From an uncultured Candidatus Pelagibacter sp. (GTDB lineage: Bacteria > Pseudomonadota > Alphaproteobacteria > Pelagibacterales > Pelagibacteraceae): a stretch of DNA of 64,000 nucleotides. Within the stretch, counting starts at the first letter, position 1; the number at the start of each line of letters is the position of its first letter. The notes below the pieces were generated by a model, which worked only from the letters and a program-made list of their open reading frames with translations, was not told the DNA's origin and made no database searches. The stretch is taken from contig CAJWDL010000001.1 in the NCBI GenBank assembly GCA_913030805.1, positions 80,239-144,238 on the forward strand, given 5' to 3'. Positions 1 to 9,255 of the stretch are shown here, piece by piece. A program made the position numbers and the translations under genes.

Positions 1-774
1 AAGGGGCTAGGAAAAAAAACGGTAGATAAAGAAGCATTAATGAAAGAGCTCATAAAAATTTCACCTGCAATTTTGAAATTTTCCATACCAGTTTGGAAAA
101 AAATAGAAGAATTAAAGAAAAAAAACAAAACCATACTTTTCGAAGGTGCCCAAGGTATTTTATTGGACGTTGATCATGGCACATATCCTTACGTAACTTC
201 ATCAAATACAGTTGCAGGTGCATCATTGGTTGGCTCTGGATGCGGTCCAGATACTATTAATTACGTTCTTGGAATTGTTAAGGCTTACACTACTAGAGTA
301 GGTGAAGGCCCATTTCCAACTGAATTAAAAAATGAAGTAGGAAAAAAAATTGGTGAAAGAGGAAAAGAATTTGGGACAGTCACTAATAGAAAAAGAAGAT
401 GTGGTTGGTTTGACGCTGTACTAGTTAAACAATCTTGCATTATATCTGGAATTAATGGAATAGCTTTAACAAAGATAGATGTATTAGATGAATTTAAAGA
501 GTTGTATATATGCGTTGCTTATGAACTTCATGGAAAGGAAATTGATTATTTTCCAAGCGCACTACAAGATCAGATTGAAGTAAAGCCAATTTATAAACGA
601 ATGGATGGTTGGTTAAAAAATACAAAAGGTATAAAGAAGTGGGACGATCTTCCCACAAATGCTCAAAAATATATTTCGTTTATTCAAGATTTTTGCGGTG
701 TTAAAATATCTAGTATTTCTACTAGCCCAAGCAGAGAAGATTCAATTTTAATTGAGGATCCGTTTAATCACTAA
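1..774 (+). CDS. purA: Adenylosuccinate synthetase, 5' truncated by window edge
   Basis: Frame is open from base 1; motifs FEGAQGILLDVDHGTYPYVTSSN, GRCGWFDAV-like RRCGWFDAVLVK, TKIDVLD. Confidence 0.97.
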   Translation, partial: KGLGKKTVDKEALMKELIKISPAILKFSIPVWKKIEELKKKNKTILFEGAQGILLDVDHGTYPYVTSSNTVAGASLVGSGCGPDTINYVLGIVKAYTTRVGEGPFPTELKNEVGKKIGERGKEFGTVTNRKRRCGWFDAVLVKQSCIISGINGIALTKIDVLDEFKELYICVAYELHGKEIDYFPSALQDQIEVKPIYKRMDGWLKNTKGIKKWDDLPTNAQKYISFIQDFCGVKISSISTSPSREDSILIEDPFNH

Positions 775-1667
775 TCAGCTGGTAGTAAATTTTTTGATTT
801 AGCAGCATTCAACATGCACTTTTGAAGTTTGTCAAAAGCTTTGTTTTCTATTTGTCTGATTCTTTCTCTACTAATTTTGTATTTTTTACTTAGTTTATCT
901 AAAGTAATTGGCTGATCATTAAGTCTTCTTGCATAGAGAATTTCTTTTTCTCTATCATTTAAAACGTTTATAGACTCTTCGAACAAACTTTTTCTTTGCT
1001 TAAGTTCTTGATTTTGAGAAATTTTCAATTCTTGGTCCATGGAATTATCAGCTAACCAATCTTGCCACTCATCTCCATTTTCTCCGACTAAATCATTTAG
1101 TGATTTTTCTTGGCCCATAAGCCTTCTATTCATTGATATCACTTCTTCATTACTAACATTCAGACGATCGGCAATTTCATCTACATGTTCTTTTTTTAGA
1201 TCACCTTCAGATTTTGGGGTTATTTGATTTTTTAATTTTTTTAAGTTAAAAAAAAGTTTTTTTTGCGCAGTAGTTGTGCCTATTTTAACTAAACTCCATG
1301 ACCTTAAAATATATTCTTGTATAGAGGCCTTAATCCACCACATAGCATAGGTCGCAAGCCTAAATCCTTTTTCTGGATCAAATTTTTTTACTGCTTTCAT
1401 TAAACCAACATTTCCTTCTGATACCAATTCACTTACCGGCAAACCGTAACCTCGGTATCCCAAGGCAATTTTGGCAACTAGTCTTAGATGGCTGGTTACA
1501 AGTTTTTCTGCAGATTTTAAATTACCTCTATCCTTCCAACTTTTTGCCAACATATATTCTTCTTCAGCAGCAAGCATTGGAAATTTTTTTATTCGAACAA
1601 GATAATTAGATAAGCCTCCATCACTGGAAAGGCTTGGCAGATTATAAGTTGCTGTTTTAGTTGTCAT
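771..1667 (-). CDS. rpoH: RNA polymerase sigma-32 factor RpoH
   Basis: Sigma-70 region 2 (GYRGYGLPVSELVSEGNVGLMKAVKKFDPEKGFRLATYAMWWIKASIQEYILRSWSLVKIGTT), typical of RpoH. Confidence 0.96.
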   Translation of the reverse strand: MTTKTATYNLPSLSSDGGLSNYLVRIKKFPMLAAEEEYMLAKSWKDRGNLKSAEKLVTSHLRLVAKIALGYRGYGLPVSELVSEGNVGLMKAVKKFDPEKGFRLATYAMWWIKASIQEYILRSWSLVKIGTTTAQKKLFFNLKKLKNQITPKSEGDLKKEHVDEIADRLNVSNEEVISMNRRLMGQEKSLNDLVGENGDEWQDWLADNSMDQELKISQNQELKQRKSLFEESINVLNDREKEILYARRLNDQPITLDKLSKKYKISRERIRQIENKAFDKLQKCMLNAAKSKNLLPAD

Positions 1668-1719
1668 AATTATTAATTTGAATACTATTTAATAAATTAT
1701 TTGTCAAAAACAAGGCGTA

Positions 1720-2700
1720 TTATTTGCCAAGATTTCTTAGTTTTTTAACCAATATTGACAAATTTTTCGGTAATGGAATTTCAAAATGAACTTCTTTGTT
1801 GCTTAATGGATGAACAAATCCAAGAGATTTTGCATGTAAAAATTGTCTGTCAATGTTTTTCATAATCGAATTTAACTCCATGTCTATCTTTTTAAATTTT
1901 TTATTTTTTTTTTTATACAGTTTATCTCCAACTATCGGGTTGCCTTTGTAAGTCATGTGAACTCTAATTTGGTGAGTTCTTCCGGAGTCCAATTTGCACT
2001 CAATTAAACTCAAGGTCGGGACTTTGTTATTTTGGAAAATTTTCAACGTTTTATAATTTGTAACAGCTGACTTGCCCTTTATTTGGCTTACCTCCATTAA
2101 CTGTCTATTTCTATTGCTTCGGGTAATATAACTTTTAATAATTCCTTTTTGAGGCCTTAAACTTCCCCATACCAAAGCTTCATATTTTCTATTTATCGTA
2201 TGGTCACTGAATTGTTTTGAAAGATTTATATGTGCCACATCATTTTTTGCAACAACCAAAAGTCCACTTGTGTCCTTGTCCAATCTATGTACGATGCCAG
2301 GTCTTAATTCCCCACCAATCGTAGACAAACTTCCCTTACAATAATTGACAAGCGCATTAACTAAAGTATTTTCAGCGTTACCAGCACCAGGATGCACCAC
2401 AAGACCTGCTGGCTTATTGACTATGATTATATCATTGTCCTCAAAAATTATATCTAAATTATAATTGTATGGTTTAATATTAGTTTTTTTTGGTGGAGGA
2501 ATTTTGATTATAAGATTATCCTCCAAATTAATTTTTTTTGATGGTTCGTAACAAATTTGATTATTAATTTTTACCATGTTCTCCAAAATCAAATTTTTTA
2601 TTCTGGTTCTACTAAGATCAGTTATTTTAGAGCTGATAAAAACATCTAAACGTTTACCAGAAAATTGCTTATCTACCACCAGATTAATGACTTCTCTCAT
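1720..2700 (-). CDS. rluD: RluD-family 23S rRNA pseudouridine synthase
   Basis: S4 domain then GIVHRLDKDTSGLLVVAKN and SGRTHQIRVHM motifs. Confidence 0.93.
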   Translation of the reverse strand: MREVINLVVDKQFSGKRLDVFISSKITDLSRTRIKNLILENMVKINNQICYEPSKKINLEDNLIIKIPPPKKTNIKPYNYNLDIIFEDNDIIIVNKPAGLVVHPGAGNAENTLVNALVNYCKGSLSTIGGELRPGIVHRLDKDTSGLLVVAKNDVAHINLSKQFSDHTINRKYEALVWGSLRPQKGIIKSYITRSNRNRQLMEVSQIKGKSAVTNYKTLKIFQNNKVPTLSLIECKLDSGRTHQIRVHMTYKGNPIVGDKLYKKKNKKFKKIDMELNSIMKNIDRQFLHAKSLGFVHPLSNKEVHFEIPLPKNLSILVKKLRNLGK

Positions 2701-2768
2701 TTTTTCTATAATACCTTAAATTTCTATTATGAGCATTTTGATCACAAAATTTGATTTTAAAAATAATC

Positions 2769-2796
2769 TTGACATATCAATATATTCGACTAAATA
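2769..2796 (+). promoter_or_regulatory. Candidate promoter for the riboswitch/btuB transcript
   Basis: TTGACA (2769-2774), 16-nt spacer, TAAATA (2791-2796), about 10 nt upstream of riboswitch P1. Confidence 0.5.
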
Positions 2797-2805
2797 CGGA
2801 AAGTA

Positions 2806-2960
2806 ATACTGCTAGTTCGGTGGAAAATAATGTGAAAAACATTAACTGTTCTCGCAACGGTAAAAGAACGTGAAGTACAAGTCCGAGCACCACCCAGTAT
2901 AGCCCTCTGTCGAATGAAGACCGAGAAGAGTCTAATTCTACAATGAAAAATTAGCAGTGG
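2806..2960 (+). promoter_or_regulatory. Cobalamin (AdoCbl) riboswitch
   Basis: Core 'CGGTGGAAAAT...CGCAACGGTAA...GTCCGAGCACCACC...GAATGAAGACCG' matches the B12-element consensus; P1 closes by ACTGCTA (2808-2814) / TAGCAGT (2952-2958); downstream gene is a BtuB-type receptor. Confidence 0.88.
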
Positions 2961-2976
2961 CATTGAGATGGTAATA

Positions 2977-3006
2977 AATTTTTTAAAGTTAAAACTTTAA
3001 AAAATT
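2977..3006 (+). promoter_or_regulatory. Hairpin between riboswitch aptamer and btuB start; possible expression platform
   Basis: Perfect 13-bp inverted repeat AATTTTTTAAAGT-TAAA-ACTTTAAAAAATT ending 12 nt before the ORF start. Confidence 0.5.
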
Positions 3007-3018
3007 GATGATTATGAA

Positions 3019-4947
3019 ATGCTAACTATGCCAAGGATAATAATATCAATTTTAGTTTTGGTTCTTTCTTTAGGTAAATTATTTGCTGCTGATATCTCAG
3101 TTATAGTTATTGCGCCAAGTAAAAAAGCACAATCTCTTTCTACAGTTGGTTCATCGGTGACGGTTTATGATCAAGAATATCTAGATGATAATGAAGATTT
3201 TTTTTTAGGGGATATTTTATCGGATGGATCATCAATTAATTTTTTTCAGGGTGGTGGAGCAGGAACAATTTCTGGAATTCAATTAAGAGGTTTACCAAAG
3301 GCCTATTCGACGGTTTATATTGATGGGATTAAAATGTCAGATAACTCAACTCCAAAAAACGATTATTATTTTGATGATATTTTGTCTGGTCAAATTTCCA
3401 GGGTTGAAATATTGAAAGGTAACCAGAGCTCGGTTTATGGAAGTGGAGCGATGGGTGGTACAATAAATATTACCACTAAAAGAGGTCAACCAGGATTTCA
3501 AAAAGACTTTTTTTATAATACCGGATCTCATGGAACTCATAATTTAGGTTTTTCATTAGATGGAGCGAATGATGAAAGAGATTTTTATATTGGTTTGGAG
3601 AGATATCAAACAGATGGAATTTCACAGATGAGTCATAATGATGAGGATGATGCATACAAAAATCATACTTTAATTGCAAATTACGGATATAAAATTTCAG
3701 ATAAAATCGGATTTACTACTAACTACAGATTCGTCAATGCTAGATTAGAATACGATTCTGTAAACAAAGATTATAGAAATGATTGGGATAATTCTCATGA
3801 AAAAGAGTCTACTGTTAATTTTGGTTTTTCATATAAACCAAATGTAAAGTTTACAAACAATTTAAATTTTACAAGTGCTTATAACAGCAGAACGGGTAAT
3901 GATATACAGAGCGTTTATGACAGTAGATTTCAAAAAAATGGTTTCTGGTCATATCGAGACGCCATTAACTATAAAGGAATATACAATTTTAATTTAGATA
4001 ACAGTGCAGTTTTTGGAATTGAGAAAGAATGGAATGAAATGGACTATGAAAAATACAATGGTCGTGATGATGCCATAGACCGTAAATATGCCGAAGAAGT
4101 TATTTCTCAATATGTTGATTTTCAATCGAGATTAACAAATAATTTATACGCCACAGCTGGTATAAGATTTGATGATCATACCGCAGCTGGACGCGAGCAT
4201 AGCGAGCGGGTTTCCGTAGCTTATCTTTTTGATGATAAAAATACTAAACTTAAAAGCTCTTATGGCACAGGAATAAAATATCCCTCCCTTTATGAATTTT
4301 ATAAAAATGCAGGCAGCTCTTCACTGGGAGCTGAGCATGGTAGAAGTTATGACTTTGGCATAGAAAAATCTTTTGCGGAAAAAGGTATTAGATTTGATAT
4401 TACTTATTTCAATCATAAATATGAAGATATGATTGAAGGCCAAAAAAGAACTGGCTGGGTGCTTCAAAATGTTTCCGGCACAGTTAGGTCACAAGGTATT
4501 GAGTTATTTTCTCAATATAAATTCAGCGATATATTAAATTTTGATCTGAATTATACTTATAACTCCACCTACGATGGTGCAGATTTTGATGATCCAGATA
4601 TGGGCTCACAGAGCAACGGCGCATTCACAAATTCTCAAATAGTTAGAATTCCCAGACATTTCATTAATTTATCCAGCAAAGTATCGCCTGTAAAAGATTT
4701 AAATATTACTTTACAAACAAAGTGGTCTGATGAAATGAGAGATTATGAAAATGTAAATAGTACGGTAGGCGGGGATCAAAGATTAAAATCTTTTTTGGTG
4801 AACGATCTAACGGCTGATTACAAATTGGCTAACGGATATAAAGCTTTTTTTAAAATAGATAACATCTTCGATGAAGTTTACAACACTGCTTTTGAATACA
4901 ATCAAATGGACAGATCTTTTAATTTTGGAATAAAAAGGTCTTATTAG
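3019..4947 (+). CDS. btuB: TonB-dependent vitamin B12 (cobalamin) outer-membrane receptor, BtuB-like
   Basis: Signal peptide, plug domain (GGGAGTISGIQLRGLPKAYSTVYIDGIKMSD; VEILKGNQSSVYGSGAMGGTINITTKRG), C-terminal beta strand; B12 riboswitch upstream. Confidence 0.9.
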   Translation: MLTMPRIIISILVLVLSLGKLFAADISVIVIAPSKKAQSLSTVGSSVTVYDQEYLDDNEDFFLGDILSDGSSINFFQGGGAGTISGIQLRGLPKAYSTVYIDGIKMSDNSTPKNDYYFDDILSGQISRVEILKGNQSSVYGSGAMGGTINITTKRGQPGFQKDFFYNTGSHGTHNLGFSLDGANDERDFYIGLERYQTDGISQMSHNDEDDAYKNHTLIANYGYKISDKIGFTTNYRFVNARLEYDSVNKDYRNDWDNSHEKESTVNFGFSYKPNVKFTNNLNFTSAYNSRTGNDIQSVYDSRFQKNGFWSYRDAINYKGIYNFNLDNSAVFGIEKEWNEMDYEKYNGRDDAIDRKYAEEVISQYVDFQSRLTNNLYATAGIRFDDHTAAGREHSERVSVAYLFDDKNTKLKSSYGTGIKYPSLYEFYKNAGSSSLGAEHGRSYDFGIEKSFAEKGIRFDITYFNHKYEDMIEGQKRTGWVLQNVSGTVRSQGIELFSQYKFSDILNFDLNYTYNSTYDGADFDDPDMGSQSNGAFTNSQIVRIPRHFINLSSKVSPVKDLNITLQTKWSDEMRDYENVNSTVGGDQRLKSFLVNDLTADYKLANGYKAFFKIDNIFDEVYNTAFEYNQMDRSFNFGIKRSY

Positions 4948-5007
4948 TGAGAAAATTGAATAATTAAGACTAGTTTTAAACAAGTTTATGTATTATATAT
5001 TCCGAGA

Positions 5008-5568
5008 ATGAGAAAATATTTAATAATTTCAGGGAAAGAAATATTTCCCATTGGTTTAGTTTTGTTATTAGCATTTTCTAGATTTATACCTCATCCACCT
5101 AATTTTACTCCAATAGTGGCTGCCGCAATAATGAGTGGTTATTTTTTTAAAAATATAAAATTGTCTTTTATTGTATTGATAATTTCCATGTTGTTCGTGG
5201 ATATTTTCATTGGATTTTATAAACATATGTTTTTTGTTTATTTATCATTATTTTTAATAACTTTTATTTTCTTTAAAATATCTGACAAAATAAATTTCAA
5301 AAGTTTGTTTGTTTTTGGTTTTTTAGGTTCATTGATATTTTTTTTAGTTTCTAATTTTGGTGTATGGACTTTTGGAGTACTTTCTCCAGTTACTAACTTA
5401 CCTTATGAAAAAAGTTTAAATGGTTTGATAAGTTGCTATTTTTTTGCAATACCCTTTTTTAAAAATACACTTTTGTCCACAGTAGTATTTTCTTATGCCG
5501 CTTTCCTTGCAAATCATTTTTATGAAAAAAAGGGGCAAAAGAAAATAGTAGAAAAATCTATCAAATAA
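5008..5568 (+). CDS. DUF6580-like / ECF S-component-like integral membrane protein, candidate cobalamin inner-membrane transporter
   Basis: About 6 TM, RFIPHPPNFTPIVAAAIMSGYFF motif; same strand directly downstream of riboswitch-controlled btuB. Confidence 0.6.
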   Translation: MRKYLIISGKEIFPIGLVLLLAFSRFIPHPPNFTPIVAAAIMSGYFFKNIKLSFIVLIISMLFVDIFIGFYKHMFFVYLSLFLITFIFFKISDKINFKSLFVFGFLGSLIFFLVSNFGVWTFGVLSPVTNLPYEKSLNGLISCYFFAIPFFKNTLLSTVVFSYAAFLANHFYEKKGQKKIVEKSIK

Positions 5569-5569
5569 T

Positions 5570-5647
5570 TGGCGGGCCGCGAGGGACTCGAACCCCCAAC
5601 CTCTGCGTCCGAAGCGCAGCGCTCTATCCAATTGAAGCTAGCAGCCC
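5570..5647 (-). tRNA. tRNA-Arg (anticodon UCG)
   Basis: Reverse complement GGGCTGC...CTGCG-CTTCGGA-CGCAG...GGTTCGAGTCC...GCGGCCC-G-CCA folds as a cloverleaf; CCA encoded. Confidence 0.92.
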
Positions 5648-5656
5648 ATAAATCTA

Positions 5657-6448
5657 TTATTCACCAACATTAATTAGTGTACCTTTTTTTCTTGCTCCAT
5701 AAAAAGCCAAATAAAATATAAAAACAGCTGAAGTAAAATAAATTAAATTTAATTTTAATGCAGTTAAAATATTTGAATAATTTACAACGTTATCTAGCAA
5801 AATAGATCTTACTTCTTCGAATATATAAACCAAAGGTAAGATTTTAGCCACCATTTGGAGCCAATCCGGTAAAATTGATAATGGATAATAAACACATCCC
5901 AAAGGAGCTAATAAAAAAAGTGATGACCAAGCTATGTTTTCAAAAGCAGGACCATATCTTAGAAGTCCAGAAGTAACCAATAACCCCAACGTAATTCCAA
6001 AAAGATATAAGCTCAAAAAGAGCAAAACTAATGAGGGACCCAAGGCAAATATGGAAACACCAAAGAAGGGAGCTGCAAGAAGTACCGCAGGTATTATCCC
6101 AATTAATGTTCTTAATAAAGCGGTTGCCGTTAGTGCCGTTATAATTTCACTAACTTTCAAAGGAGCAACAAACAAGTTGGTAAAATTTCTGCTCCAAATT
6201 TCTTCAAGAAATAACATATTAAAGCTAATACTTGATCGAAATAAAAAATCGTAAAGAATAGCCGAACTTAAGATAATACCCACGGTATGGTTATAAAGAT
6301 CAGTATGTAATGTAAAAAATTTTGAAATAAAACCCCATAGTACTATTTGAATTGTGGGCCAATATATTAAATCTAAAATTCTAGGTAAAGAACCCTTAAT
6401 TAAATATATATGCCGTAAAGATAGAGCGTACATTCTATGAAATTTCAT
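5657..6448 (-). CDS. ABC-2 type transporter permease
   Basis: Hydrophobic ABC2 membrane protein; adjacent ATPase in the same orientation. Confidence 0.8.
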   Translation of the reverse strand: MKFHRMYALSLRHIYLIKGSLPRILDLIYWPTIQIVLWGFISKFFTLHTDLYNHTVGIILSSAILYDFLFRSSISFNMLFLEEIWSRNFTNLFVAPLKVSEIITALTATALLRTLIGIIPAVLLAAPFFGVSIFALGPSLVLLFLSLYLFGITLGLLVTSGLLRYGPAFENIAWSSLFLLAPLGCVYYPLSILPDWLQMVAKILPLVYIFEEVRSILLDNVVNYSNILTALKLNLIYFTSAVFIFYLAFYGARKKGTLINVGE

Positions 6449-6449
6449 A

Positions 6450-7175
6450 TTATTCTCTCACAATTTTCAAAAACACTTCTTCTAAATTTTTTCTTCCATG
6501 TTTATTGATTAAATCACCGCTTGTTCCTCTATCAATTATTTCACCATTTTTCATCATCATTACTTCATGGCAAAGCCTTTCCACTTCATTCATATTGTGT
6601 GAAGCTAACAAAATGGTCGAACCTTTTTTGGAAGCAAAATCTTCAATAAAACCTCTAATATAGTCACCAACATCAGGATCAAGACTTGCTGTTGGCTCAT
6701 CTAAAAAAAGTATTTCAGGATCGTTGATTAAAGCTTTAGCCAAAGACACTCTATTTTTTTGACCAGAAGAAAGTTCGCCAGTTTTTCTTGATCTAAATTC
6801 AAATAAGTTTAACTTTTCCATTAAATTATAAATTTTTTCTTTTAAATTCTTTACACCATATAGCTTACCGTAAACTTTTAGATTTTCTTCAACTGTTAGT
6901 TTCTTTGGTAACTCAATATATGGAGAAATAAAATTCATTTTTTCTAACAAACCTGTTCTATTATTTTCAATGTTATTATGATTAATAATAATACTTCCTG
7001 AGGTGGGTTTTATTAAACCCAACATCATACCTAAGGTGGTAGTTTTACCGCATCCATTTGGTCCAAGAAGGCCGATTATTTTACCTTTATTAATTTCAAA
7101 ACTTATATTTTTCACAGCCCAAACATTGCCAAATTGTTTAGTTAAATTTTTTATTTCAATTGCCACCATGTTCAT
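6450..7175 (-). CDS. ABC transporter ATP-binding protein
   Basis: Walker A GPNGCGKTT, signature LSSGQKNR, Walker B EILFLDEPTASLDP. Confidence 0.93.
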   Translation of the reverse strand: MNMVAIEIKNLTKQFGNVWAVKNISFEINKGKIIGLLGPNGCGKTTTLGMMLGLIKPTSGSIIINHNNIENNRTGLLEKMNFISPYIELPKKLTVEENLKVYGKLYGVKNLKEKIYNLMEKLNLFEFRSRKTGELSSGQKNRVSLAKALINDPEILFLDEPTASLDPDVGDYIRGFIEDFASKKGSTILLASHNMNEVERLCHEVMMMKNGEIIDRGTSGDLINKHGRKNLEEVFLKIVRE

Positions 7176-8104
7176 CTATTTGATGCTTTTTTTAATCTAT
7201 CATTAATTGCCAAACCCAATCCGTGGCTGGGTATTCTACCAACGGCTATAGAACTATAGCCTTTTTTTTTTATCAATCTTAAAATACTAAATAAATTTTT
7301 AGCAGCCTCTCTCATATTTCCACTTTTACTTAAAGTGAAGTAATTATTCTTGTTCTTTGCTTTTTCTGAAAATTGAAGAAAAGCTTCATTTTTTTTTGGA
7401 TAATTGGCATTTAATCTTACCGGTATTCCTGGAGAATAATGAAGTCCTAATTGTCCAGGAGATTTAATATTTTTTGAAAGTTTTTTTAATTTTATTTTAC
7501 AGTGCAATACCGCTTCCAACTGTTCAATGGTAATTCCTCCCGGTCTTAAAATGGAGATTTTATCTGTTAAATCCACAATCGTAGATTCGAGTCCTATTTT
7601 GGTTTTTCCACCATTAAGAATTAATTTAATTTTATTTCCGAATTCATCTTTTACATCCGTCGCTGTAACGGAGCTTAATTTTGAAGAAATATTTGCACTA
7701 GGTGCTGCCAATGGAAAATTTAATTTAGATAATAAACTTTGGGTAATTTTATTTTTTGGAAATCGTATCGCGATTGTTTTTTTATTTGCATTTACATATT
7801 TTGATAATCTGGAGTTCTTTTTTTTATTGAGCACAAATGTTAAAGGACCAGGGCAAAATTTTCTAAACAATTTATTAAAAGCTTCATTTATTATGCAATC
7901 TTGTTTTAAATCACTGATGCTATAATAATGAACAATTAAAGGATTTTTTAAGGATCTTTTTTTGAGTGAAAATATTTTTTTTACAGCTTTATTTGAATAT
8001 GCATTTCCAGCTAAACCATAGACAGTTTCTGTTGGTATAGCGACCACATTATTATTTGTTAAATATTTTTTGGCCTTTTCTATATTTGAATGGATATTTT
8101 TCAT
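7172..8104 (-). CDS. L-threonylcarbamoyladenylate synthase (Sua5/YrdC family); start re-assigned to MKNIHSN
   Basis: NNVVAIPTETVYGLAGNA, KRSLKNPLIVHY, LAAPSANISSKLSSV, STIVDLT motifs; the longer ORF start would overlap xseB. Confidence 0.9.
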   Translation of the reverse strand: MKNIHSNIEKAKKYLTNNNVVAIPTETVYGLAGNAYSNKAVKKIFSLKKRSLKNPLIVHYYSISDLKQDCIINEAFNKLFRKFCPGPLTFVLNKKKNSRLSKYVNANKKTIAIRFPKNKITQSLLSKLNFPLAAPSANISSKLSSVTATDVKDEFGNKIKLILNGGKTKIGLESTIVDLTDKISILRPGGITIEQLEAVLHCKIKLKKLSKNIKSPGQLGLHYSPGIPVRLNANYPKKNEAFLQFSEKAKNKNNYFTLSKSGNMREAAKNLFSILRLIKKKGYSSIAVGRIPSHGLGLAINDRLKKASNR

Positions 8105-8127
8105 GTATAAATTAGTATGGATATAAT

Positions 8128-8364
8128 ATGAATTCTGAAAATATTCCAACTGATATAAAAAACAAGTCTATTGAAGAAGCCCAAAAAGAAGTATCAGAAA
8201 TAATAGAAATATTGGAAAAAGAAGAAAATCTCGAGAATTCAATAGAAAAATATCATCGTTTGATTTTATTAAATAAATATATTGAACAAAAATTCAAAAA
8301 TAAATCAAAAAATATATCAAAAAAAAATTTTGAAAACATACAAAATTCCTTATCAAAAAATTAA
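8128..8364 (+). CDS. xseB: Exodeoxyribonuclease VII small subunit
   Basis: About 78 aa, SIEEAQKEVSEIIEILEKEENLENSIEKYHR pattern; followed by ispA-dxs as in many alphaproteobacteria. Confidence 0.8.
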   Translation: MNSENIPTDIKNKSIEEAQKEVSEIIEILEKEENLENSIEKYHRLILLNKYIEQKFKNKSKNISKKNFENIQNSLSKN

Positions 8365-8370
8365 TTTTTT

Positions 8371-9255
8371 ATGTCAGGATTTCAAAACAAAATTAAACAG
8401 GTAGCAAGGGATACAGATAAATATCTACATCAATTATTCAAAAATCAGAACGTTAAATCCTATTTACTGAAACCAATGAAATATAGTTTATTTTCTGGTG
8501 GGAAAGGATTCAGATCGAAAATCATTGTTGATACAGGAAAAATATTTAATATTGACTATAATTTATTAAAAGCTTTGAGCGCAGCCGTAGAATGCGTTCA
8601 TTCTTACTCTTTGATTCATGACGATTTGCCATGTATGGATGACGATGACACTCGAAGAGGCAAATTTTCAACTCATAAAAAGTTTGGAGAATCTACAGCT
8701 ATTTTAACAGGCAATTCCTTATTGGCTTTAGCTTTTGAAATTCTGAGTGATAAAAAATTAAAAATAAAAAACAAAATTAAAACGGAGCTGATTCATTCTT
8801 TAGCTATTTGTTCAGGATATTCTGGTATGGCCGGAGGCCAATATTTAGACTTAAATTTTGAATACAAAAAAGTTAACAAATTACAACTAATGGAGATGCA
8901 ATATAAAAAAACAGGAAATCTTTTCAGTTTCTGCTGTAGTAGTTCCGCAATAATTAAAGAAAAAAAATTATCTATAAAAAAAGATTTAAGCCAAATAGGA
9001 TTACAAATAGGTTTGCTTTATCAAATAATTGATGATTTGATTGATTTTGGAGGAGATAGTAGCAAAGTTGGAAAACCAACTAAAAGGGATATTAAGAGAG
9101 GTAAGGCAACTTTAATTAGTTTGTTGGGCTATAATAATTCGTTGGAATTCGCAGAATCTTTAAAGAATAAACTTATTAATAAAATAAAGAAATATGGTAG
9201 AAAATCCTGTGATTTATTAGAATCACTTGAATATATAGTTCAGAGAGAAATTTAA
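8371..9255 (+). CDS. ispA: Geranyl/farnesyl diphosphate synthase
   Basis: DDLPCMDDDDTRRG and DDLIDFGGD aspartate-rich motifs. Confidence 0.94.
   Translation: MSGFQNKIKQVARDTDKYLHQLFKNQNVKSYLLKPMKYSLFSGGKGFRSKIIVDTGKIFNIDYNLLKALSAAVECVHSYSLIHDDLPCMDDDDTRRGKFSTHKKFGESTAILTGNSLLALAFEILSDKKLKIKNKIKTELIHSLAICSGYSGMAGGQYLDLNFEYKKVNKLQLMEMQYKKTGNLFSFCCSSSAIIKEKKLSIKKDLSQIGLQIGLLYQIIDDLIDFGGDSSKVGKPTKRDIKRGKATLISLLGYNNSLEFAESLKNKLINKIKKYGRKSCDLLESLEYIVQREI

Noticed and set aside
5416-5631. 71-aa minus-strand ORF spanning tRNA-Arg and the DUF6580-like gene
   Set aside because: The first part (MDRALRFGRRGWGFESLAARQ) is a typical spurious translation of a tRNA gene.
7527-7925. 132-aa plus-strand ORF opposite the Sua5/YrdC gene
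   Set aside because: Antisense of recognised gene; no independent motif support.
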